From the NCBI GenBank assembly GCA_023853785.1, contig JAJIRX010000679.1:1-62857 (forward strand): 62,857 bases of DNA. The letters run 5' to 3'. Below, piece by piece: positions 56,142 through 62,857 of the stretch. Both the position numbers and the translations under genes were made by a program. Origin of the DNA: Psilocybe azurescens. Taxonomy: Eukaryota > Basidiomycota > Agaricomycetes > Agaricales > Agrocybaceae. The notes under the pieces were generated by a model. It did no database searches. It was given only the letters and a program-made list of their open reading frames with translations, and was not told the origin of the DNA. Each line of letters starts with the position of its first letter. Within the stretch, counting starts at the first letter, position 1.

Positions 56142-56345
56142 GGGTTAAATCAGTACTTAAAAGGGGGTTAAATCAAGAGTTACTGAATCAGGGTTAACTC
56201 AGTACTATAAAACCAGGGTTAACTCAGTAGTTGCAAAAGGTTAGATCAGTACTTGAGATGCTCAGAAAGGGGGTTTAACTCAGTACATTCTGGGCTGGAG
56301 GATCAGTACTTTACAAACCAGGGTTAAATCAAAGACTACTGGGGG
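56142..56345. repeat. degenerate minisatellite in the pol spacer
   Basis: About eight irregular copies of GGGTTAAATCAGTACTT-like units between the RNase H and integrase frames. Confidence 0.7.
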
Positions 56346-56559
56346 TGAAAACATATTTTAGTAAGAAGTTATCAGCAACTCTAGCTATCCTGTCAAACTC
56401 TTGTTCTTGCTCTATCTCTTGCTTAATGTCTAATATCTTTAGCAGACCTCTTTCCTTCAGAGGCCTTTGGCTTTTGGTGGCCGCTGGCGATCGCTCAGGC
56501 GATCCCCCTCTACGATCTCCCAGCTCTTCAAGTACAAATCCGGTCCTCTTCTCAATTTC

Positions 56560-57150
56560 CGATCACGAAGTCTTCTACTGGTAAAGGAGGTGGATCGCTA
56601 GAGTTGGCTAGTTCTATCACAGGTGGTCCCCAGGGTTCTTTTTCCGGTACTCTCGCTAGGCGGCTCCGGATCATCAAGCGGCTGGCGAGGTCTCCTTGAT
56701 AAACCATCTGGTCCGAAGGTTTTCCCAGCAACATGTCTGATAGTGAAACGGAAGAGACCTATCTCTTCCATCCATCTATTTATAGTAGCATTAGGCATAA
56801 CATCAGGATTCATTAGCATCCCCCCGATATATTTTGCATCTGTTTCTACCACAAGATTTCTGACACCTATCAGCCAATGGCGATTGGCTTCTAAGGCTCT
56901 TTTTAAGCCGTAGAGTTCCCTCTTAGGTTGAGAGTATCTGGCTTCATGCTCGTGTAGTGTGATAGACCTAAACTTTGCAAAGTAATGTTTCTTAGGGTTC
57001 TTATTATCCTCTTGGTAGATATAGTAGCCTACAGCTATGTAGGAAGTATCAACTGCTAATACAATGCGATCCCTCGCTTTCGTAGTCCAAGGGTCTTAAG
57101 CATTGCGCATTCATTACTCCGTCTTTAACTTCGCTGCATGCTAGCAATCT
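56560..57150 (-). pseudogene. Gypsy RNase H region
   Basis: Frame 56,852-56,598 reads VETDAKYIGGMLMNPDVMPN, INRWMEEIGLFRFTIRHVAG and FGPDGLSRRPRQPLDD, the typical end of the RNase H domain (D-A-K-Y and H-x-x-G..D-x-L-S-R). Upstream (about 57,120-56,850), in other frames, it reads LAVDTSYIAVGYYIYQEDN and SQPKRELYGLKRALEANRHW (second catalytic Glu/Asp region). At least two frame changes. It removes the RNA strand during reverse transcription. Confidence 0.82.
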
Positions 57151-57186
57151 GTTCTGGACCCCACTGGAGCGGTGTGTTCAGATGGG

Positions 57187-58436
57187 TTAACTTTTGTAAT
57201 GGTCGAGGCGAACCTCTGACACATTTTTACAGTCTCCCCAGTCCATGATCACTTTAACCCGTTCTTCCGTGGGTTTTCGCCCATCCAAACCACACAAGTG
57301 TCCCACTACTACTATCTCTTCAGCACATAGCAACGACTTAGTACCCGAGAAGGTCGCTCCTGCGTACTTAATTCGCTGAATTATCAGATTTACATTTTGC
57401 AGATGCTCCCACACGAAACGGCGAATCCCTAGATTTTCGGCGATCGTCTCATAAGTTCCATACTTATCCTGATATCGAGAGACCGGTCCTCGCACACCTA
57501 CATCGTCAATGTAAGGAATGGTATACTCAGGCATCTCTTCTCTAAGGATATAAGTTACATCATCATGAAAGATGGGTACAGAGTTGGTCCATCCCATAGG
57601 CAATGTAGTTAGAAGCGCATAGCTCCAAAGGGTGTCTGGAAGGTAGTCATGTCTCGGGAGCTCTCTTCTAAGGCTCGCTCATCATATCCTACATACAAAT
57701 CAAACATTCCCCACATGCTCTCCCTGCAAAATGTCCTGCTAAATCCTCTGTCGGCTGGAGGAACCCCCGAATGTGCTATGGTTACTGCATTAAGAGGCTC
57801 CAGACTATGGACTATCGGTAAGACTTTTCCCATCTTTCTTTACAACCGTAAACCACTTCGATCTAAAGGATGAATTCGATGGTTCATAGACCCCTGATAC
57901 CTGTTTGGATTTAATAATCCCACAGACTTCATTATAGAGTCCCGGCGGTATTGGGATATTCTTATAAACCCAAGGCTTGTGTTCTACCGTAGGAATCCTG
58001 ACAGAAGCGGAAAGAAGTCTTCGCGAAATTGACCCCTTTCATCATCATTCCAGGCGAACGCCTCATTTTGTTGCATCATAATATGATTTACTAGTTTTCG
58101 CTCTTCAGGCCATAAGAATTCTCCTTTATGAACCTTGTCGAACGCCGCTTGCCTTTCTGCCGTGTATCGCCCAGTCGGTTCGAAGTCAGGAGGGTGTGGG
58201 TTTAGAGGAGGCATATCTTTTAAGGGATAAGCCCACAATGTTCCTCACCATACTATCCTGTACTGCTCCGGTAACTCTGTATATACGGGCTTTACTTTTA
58301 AGGCTACGGGCTTATATTTCTTACCCAGTAAGACGGTCGCCGCTGGTCCAGCCTGGTCTTCCCTGGTCGCGGGATCGCTAATTTCAGGAGGCGATCGCCC
58401 TAAGTGGTGATCGCTCCCTTTATCACAATTAGACAA
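57187..58436 (-). pseudogene. Gypsy reverse transcriptase region
   Basis: In order: KYKPVALKVKPVYTELPEQY, PPDFEPTGRYTAERQAAFDK, LWPEERKLVNHIMMQQNEAF and EDFFP, a frame change near 58,000, KPWVYKNIPIPPGLYNEVCG, VSGVYEPSNSS, LPIVHSLEPLNAVTIAHSGV, MFDLYVGYDERALEESSRDM, TTFQTPFGAMRF, a one-base break near 57,608, LPMGWTNSVPIFHDDVTYIL, TIPYIDDVGVRGPVSRYQDK (YIDD catalytic motif) and SLLCAEEIVVVGHLCGLDGR, KVIMDWGDC. This order and wording is typical of basidiomycete Gypsy elements. Catalytic aspartates are present, but the reading frame is broken at least three times. Confidence 0.92.
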
Positions 58437-58703
58437 CTGATGCAGGTACGGCTTCTACTTTTCTTTTATCACTAAGTTCTACTTTTTCTTCTCTTATGGC
58501 TTTGGATAGAAAGGCATTCCTAACCCCTTCCGAGGTGAAACCTCCGTCGGATGCTAGGGAATACCCCTCTACTGAGATACTCTGAGTCGCTTCGTCCAGT
58601 TCAAACACCACCGCTACCTCTCCTTGTTCTGGAACCAAGTCCTCGAGGCTGTCTAAAAGACTGGGCTTGTTTGGCTTTCAAAAGGTCTCCTGGACCCAGA
58701 CCT
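58429..58703 (-). other. protease-RT linker
   Basis: An acidic linker frame (58,638-58,429) reads EVAVVFELDEATQSISVEGY and NAFLSKAIREEKVELSDKRK. It joins the protease and RT parts of the polyprotein across frame changes. Confidence 0.5.
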
Positions 58704-59579
58704 CTAGCATAGGTAGGCAATAGTGCCTTTTGCTGGGTGTTGGGGTCTGTGACTAGTACCGTTGTAGAGCCATCTGATTCTGTAGTAACTACAGCTATTA
58801 GTTAACTGATTAAGCGGTTGGCCCAATAGAACTTTATAAGCAGGAGCTTTGATGATATATACTTGTAGATATATAGTCACCCCTCCGAAAAGGAATGCTA
58901 CATTTTCTGCAAGACCTAGCGTTCGGTCCACAGTTTTATTAGCACTTTGCATGTTTATCGTAATAGCAGGATTCCATGTTAGCCCCATCTCAACTGCCGT
59001 GGCTTCAGCCATGGACACAATTTGTGAGCCTGAATCTAGAATGGCTTCTTCTTGGAAGACCCCATTGATTTTAGGGAAGATAACCCTAAGATTACCCGAC
59101 TCCCGGGCCACATAAGGTTCTTTGGGAATGGCACCGTCATTACTCAAAGCAAATTGAAGATAAGGATCCGACGCCACTTTCCAAGTAGGCTCCATCCGGT
59201 CATCAGCTCTTATGTCACTGGCCATTAAGAAGCGCGCTACAGGAGTTACCGTCCACAGATTAAACCCGTTTCTATTTCTTTGGGACCCAAAGGAAACACT
59301 TTGAGCAACTGTTTCTGGGTGGGCGATTCCTACGTCCTCAATTTCTTCTAATAACACGGGTGTCCTAACTTTGGTTAAGCTTTTCTTAAGGAAATCTCTT
59401 AAGTTAAAGGCGACCCCCCTATCAAGGCCCCTCAGTGTGACTGGCATGGTTGGGTCTAACATTTCTTTGAAAACCCTTTCATAGCCTGCTTCTGACTCAT
59501 TAGGCGCTTGAGTTTTATAGAAGCGGGACCAGGTTTCTCTTTCTCTTTTCAATTGGCTGAATAGGTACACTAGTACCAC
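58704..59579 (-). CDS. Gypsy aspartic protease region
   Basis: 291-codon frame. The N-terminal part (MVLVYLFSQLKRERETWSRF, MLDPTMPVTLRGLDRGVAFN, FLKKSLTKVRTPVLLEEIED) is the linker usual before the protease; GNLRVIFPKINGVFQEEAIL and DSGSQIVSMAEATAVEMGL carry the catalytic DSG (family DTG/DSG), and QVYIIKAPAYKVLLGQPL the C-terminal flap-proximal motif. As part of Pol it cleaves the polyprotein. The start ATG is only the first in the frame; the true polyprotein continues upstream in other frames. Confidence 0.85.
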   Translation of the reverse strand: MVLVYLFSQLKRERETWSRFYKTQAPNESEAGYERVFKEMLDPTMPVTLRGLDRGVAFNLRDFLKKSLTKVRTPVLLEEIEDVGIAHPETVAQSVSFGSQRNRNGFNLWTVTPVARFLMASDIRADDRMEPTWKVASDPYLQFALSNDGAIPKEPYVARESGNLRVIFPKINGVFQEEAILDSGSQIVSMAEATAVEMGLTWNPAITINMQSANKTVDRTLGLAENVAFLFGGVTIYLQVYIIKAPAYKVLLGQPLNQLTNSCSYYRIRWLYNGTSHRPQHPAKGTIAYLC

Positions 59580-59780
59580 TTGGTCGGACTACCGTTGTTA
59601 AAGGGAGAACGTCTATATAGGGAAGCTCAGGCGTGCTAACTTTATTAGTACTCTCTGATTCCGATACAGGCATCTCCTTTTCAGGTAACTCCGTGGGTAT
59701 ATTCGCTTTCTTTTTATTTTTAGGTGGGGAAACCCCTGTTAACTGTATCTCTGTCTCCTCTTCACTTGACTCACTTTCTT

Positions 59781-60313
59781 CTACTGGTTCCTTAAATTGT
59801 ACTTCTTTTTGTTTATTTTTTCAATTGGTTCTCCGTAGCTTTCGCAGATCTGGTAGTCATAATAGGCCGTCGACGATCCACGTCCGCACCCTTCCTCGAA
59901 CTTAATGAAAATTTGATCCTTGTTCCCCCATGGTTGAATTATCCTCATATGATAAGAATTGGTCCACCTTGTTGCCATATTTCTTTTAAGATCACCAAAG
60001 ACACGGGCGATCTCTGCTTCCTCTGAGTCTTCTGACTGGACTAAACCATCATAAGTCTCATCGGGATCAGGAAAATATAGATTCTGGACTAGAGTTTTAG
60101 CCACAGATACAACTCCAGGTTTCCCTTATTCATATTCTCAATAACTTCTTTCATGGTTTTCTCATTATCCTGTCTGACCATGAGACCTCCTGGCAGACGG
60201 ATTTTCCCATTTTCCCTAATGATCCAACCAAAGCTAATGTGTTTTTCAGCGGCAGGACATTCTCCCCATCGGTGACCTGGTTCCCTACAGTAGTAGCAGG
60301 TATTAGGTCCCAC
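59781..60313 (-). CDS. Gag C-terminal region with CCHC zinc knuckle
   Basis: Frame 60,313-60,089 begins MGPNTCYYCREPGHRWGECP, a C-x2-C-x4-H-x4-C zinc knuckle, then AEKHISFGWIIRENGKIRLP and GGLMVRQDNEKTMKEVIENM. It overlaps by a few bases with the next frame (60,104-59,781: MAKTLVQNLYFPDPDETYDG, EDSEEAEIARVFGDLKRNMA, RWTNSYHMRIIQPWGNKDQI). Nucleocapsid-type zinc knuckles bind element RNA. The knuckle is intact. Confidence 0.88.
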
Positions 60314-60399
60314 ATAGGTTTACTGACCTGCTTGCCCCTAGGCGAGTTTGGTAGTTACTGCTGTTTTCCGGGAGTTGGCCGATCGCTGGTTACTGGCGT

Positions 60400-61665
60400 T
60401 CGCCTGGCTTAGCGTTCAATAAGGCTGTGTGTACCTCATTGAACTTCCTATTCACGTTTTCATTAAATGCCGCTTGGTCTTTAGATTGCTTTAGTAGTAG
60501 CTTCATAGAGTCAAGGAGGTTTGCTGTGGCCTCTTCATTCTTAGGTACTACATCCTCAGGAATCATAGCGTCACGGTCGAGCGATCGCTTGACGGGCTCA
60601 TCATCAGTTCGCCTAGTAGAACTCTGGGAAGTTCTTTCAGCTATTATCACTGCATTGACTGATGACTTCCAGCGTATTTGAGCGATCTTCTAACCTTACG
60701 TTGGGCGTTTGCCCGTCGTCTAATGAATCCGCTCTTAGGTCTAACCTATCTATTAGTCGGCCTCTGAACGCAGGCGACAGACAGCTCATAAAACGTTCAG
60801 CCAATTCCCTGTTGGATACTAGGGAGGGTCTTGGGTTATTTGCGCTGACTGCTGCACCAAACGCTCTTTTGAAAGATAGTAATTCCTCTAGCTGATCAGC
60901 TTCAATCAGGTAACGACCACGGTAAGGTTGACATATTTTTGCCAACCTAGACAGCGATCCCCTTTGTAATGCTGATGCCTCCGGATAACTACTAATGATT
61001 TCATCTCGGTATTCCTCCCAAGTGCCTTCTGCATAGGTATCAAATGCTATCCATTCTTGTTCTGTTTCAGCAGAGCATATTTGCCAACTTTCTCTTTCTT
61101 AGCTTGATCTTCTTCTATTTTATGTTGTTTAAAGAGATCCTCCATAGATGAAAGGAATCTCAGCAATTCTGCCGGTTTCCTCTCATGAATTTAGGTGCAT
61201 CTTTAGAAGTGGGTAAGGGAAACCCTATTGGTGTCATTTCAACACTGATTTCTGATTCTGGAATGTCTGAAGGGACTGGATCTAGTACTAGTCGAGGTTG
61301 TAGTCTCGACGAGGTTTCACCACTAGTTTCTGTGTGCTCAGAGATGACTGGAGCGGGGATACCAGTTATTGTTTCTAAAGGATAAATGACGGAAGCGGGT
61401 CCTGGTCTATTAGGAATCGTCGATACTCTATTGAAGTTCTCAAGCGAACGTCCCCTCCTATTACTCTCAATAGGGGTTTCTGTTATGCCGGCTGCAATAG
61501 AATTACGGGTAGTCCTAGATATTCTAGTTCCTGCTGTGTCTACTATCCCAAAATCGGGTTTTGGAATTGGTCTGCTACTAAGAGCAGTGTTTTTAGGTTT
61601 AGTCGCTTTACGCGGTGCGTCAGGTGGTTTGGTTGGTGCAATGTTTTCAGATTTTTAATCTGAAG
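60400..61665 (-). CDS. Gypsy Gag (capsid) region
   Basis: From about 61,660 a minus frame reads APTKPPDAPRKATKPKNTAL, TRISRTTRNSIAAGITETPI and ISVEMTPIGFPLPTSKDAPK, followed after a frame change near 61,175 by LLRFLSSMEDLFKQHKIEED, QAKKEKVGKYALL, TWEEYRDEIISSYPEASALQ, and the frame 60,945-60,637 (ADQLEELLSFKRAFGAAVSA, ELAERFMSCLSPAFRGRLID, RLDLRADSLDD), then MIIAERTSQSSTRRTDDEPV and LLDSMKLLLKQSKDQAAFNE. This is the retrotrans-gag domain arrangement of basidiomycete Gypsy elements. At least three frame changes. The start codon is not resolved. Confidence 0.85.
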
Positions 61666-61751
61666 GCAAGATAGCGGTGTATTTGGTGCCAATGCTTACT
61701 CGCAATTTTTCTCAATGTCAAGCTGGTTTTGCTTTATCTAGTATTAACCCT

Positions 61752-61768
61752 CCTCGCGGTGGGCTCCA
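61752..61768 (-). other. primer-binding site
   Basis: Minus strand TGGAGCCCACCGCGAGG, starting two bases after the 5' LTR end. It begins TGG as expected for pairing with a tRNA 3' CCA; the tRNA was not identified. Confidence 0.75.
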
Positions 61769-61770
61769 GA

Positions 61771-62723
61771 TGAGATGTTTAGTGCGGGGTGTCTTTGTAA
61801 TTGCCCAATACACAACGCCCAATCAAATATTTATATTGATCAGTTCCATCTGGGAGGGTAAGCTTAAGGCTTATTACAATAACTAGTTTAGCAGAGTACA
61901 GACTTAGACGATCGCTCTGAGGTGATCACTAGTAGCTAGGGAACTCTTTTACGAGCGAGTACACACAAGGCACTGGAATAGTAAGGGTGATCTCTCTATG
62001 TGAGGGCGATCACCAATATCAAGGGGATCGCTTTTGGGAGTGTACACGGGACACTTAACAGTTCTCTTTATAAAACCCAAACTCCAACTATCAAACACTA
62101 TAAGCGATCACCCGTATTAACACGTAGTAGATCCTTAGTTCCTATAAGCAACTGGGTACACTAGTCCACAGTCCTTAGTTTACTATAGGCAACGTCCTGA
62201 AACAGTCGGATTTCTCTGACAGTGTCCCTAGTTACTATGAGCGATCACTAGCCTTTATAGGGTTCCCACCCGTACTTAATAATCCCCAGGGCAGTCTTAC
62301 TATAGGCAACGTCCTGAACAGTCGGAGTTCTCTGACAGTCGTCCCTAGTTACTATGAGCAATCGCTAGCCGTATAGGGTTCCAACCGTACTTAACAATCC
62401 CCAGGGCAGTCCACGGATGACTTATAAAAGCCTGCTTATTAAGTCTAATAGACCTGACGTTGAATATCACAATGGCGTCGCTCACGAAGCCAGGTAGCCT
62501 AATTGCTTAAGGTGAACTGCAGTGTTGATCTTCTTATCACACAAATCACTAGTCTTCGAAGTGTTAACACTAGAATTCTTATTCAGAGTAAATTCTGATA
62601 TCAAATCAGGGGTGTAGATTACTTGGTTCCTATTCTAAGATACAGGGCTGTTTTTATAGACTAAATAGATACTTTGGCTTGTGATAATTGAAGAGACTAA
62701 GAGAAAAGGAAGGAAATGGACCG
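61771..62723 (-). repeat. 5' LTR (outer 58 bp missing)
   Basis: Matches 48,234-49,196 with scattered substitutions and small indels, then diverges at GGACCG (62,723), so the last 58 bp of the other LTR, including its TG end, are absent. The 118-bp internal duplication is shared. Confidence 0.9.
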
Positions 62724-62857
62724 TGCTGCCTAGCCTTTGCTGCACCAATTATAATGGAAAAGTACTAGTTTGCCTGGGCTACGGCGCCCATTTGAAGATA
62801 ACATTTGACATCCATGTGGCAGTGCCTTCTTGGTGTGATCACCGACTTATTTTATCA
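62724..62857. other. right flank, nothing recognised
   Basis: Starts TGCTGCCTAGCCTTTGCTGC. No gene and no match to the left flank of the element. Confidence 0.4.

Larger units (their letters stand above)
48234..62723 (-). mobile_element. Ty3/Gypsy LTR retrotransposon, 14.5 kb, with antisense genes
   Basis: Two LTRs in direct orientation, a primer-binding site next to the right LTR and a polypurine tract next to the left LTR place the element on the minus strand. Order of coding blocks from the 5' LTR: gag, zinc knuckle, acidic linker, aspartic protease, RT, RNase H, integrase, i.e. Gypsy order. A 5.5-kb region then separates integrase from the 3' LTR and carries plus-strand genes. No target duplication is visible because the 5' LTR is incomplete at its outer end. 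Confidence 0.93.

Noticed and set aside
61386..61658. Plus-strand hydrophobic ORF that looks like a membrane protein (LLLLSIGVSVMPAA..)
   Set aside because: The opposite strand carries the Gag N-terminal sequence (TKPPDAPRKATK..) continuous with recognised Gag, so this is a shadow.
1..62857. tRNA, rRNA and bacterial-type operons
   Set aside because: Scanned by eye without finding cloverleaf or rRNA-like sequence; the introns and transposon families make the window eukaryotic, and the cyanobacterial-type octamer alone does not argue for a bacterial origin.

Overview
The window looks like an Agaricomycete (mushroom-forming basidiomycete) genome region made almost entirely of mobile DNA and broken genes. 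The evidence is the transposon content (Plavaka/CACTA, KDZ, hAT-like, Ty3/Gypsy of the basidiomycete type), short introns of about 50-75 bp, DUF6532-like and TET/JBP-like genes, and damaged copies of fungal genes (chitin synthase, Chs7, Hsp78, zuotin, Cdc11/Nud1). No intact housekeeping gene was found. Nearly every recognisable protein is split by apparent one-base frameshifts, so either the locus is a graveyard or the assembly carries uncorrected single-base deletions, or both.

Layout. 1-915: 5' part of a Plavaka-type transposase (minus). 2.1-3.2 kb: divergent 14-3-3-like pseudogene. 3.5-4.6 kb: unknown multi-exon acidic gene (minus) whose intron holds a perfect 44-bp palindrome. 4.7-15.9 kb: a head-to-tail series, all on the plus strand and all still containing introns, of partial copies of chitin synthase, an AGC kinase, Hsp78/ClpB, Chs7, a PHO84-type transporter, Cdc11/Nud1 and zuotin. 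A second copy of the same palindrome lies at 16.04 kb, so the two palindromes bracket most of the series. 16.25-19.76 kb: TET/JBP-like 2-oxoglutarate/Fe(II) oxygenase gene. 20.7-22.7 kb: DUF6532-like gene. 22.7-26.2 kb: AT-rich, mostly featureless, with a duplicated ORF remnant.

26,178-31,541: a foldback-type DNA element, bounded by a 7-bp target duplication, whose two arms are inverted arrays of about 13 and 9 copies of a ~155-bp repeat. 35,960-42,545: a complete-looking 6.6-kb KDZ transposon with ~0.55-kb inverted repeats, carrying a CxC2-KDZ transposase and a second gene, inserted inside a CACTA/Tnp2 transposase gene (minus, 44.2-35.2 kb). Removing it restores the host reading frame. 46,294-47,186: a small hAT-like element with an exact 8-bp duplication, inside a tandem repeat, next to a decayed end of an element related to the KDZ one.

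48,234-62,723: a 14.5-kb Ty3/Gypsy retrotransposon in minus orientation (gag, zinc knuckle, protease, RT, RNase H, integrase) with ~1-kb LTRs. Its 5.5-kb region between integrase and the 3' LTR carries three plus-strand (antisense) transcription units, each preceded by a TATA-like box. The whole element is strongly enriched in the palindrome GCGATCGC, the same octamer as the cyanobacterial HIP1 repeat. The strongest candidates for something undescribed are this retroelement and the gene-fragment series between identical palindromes.
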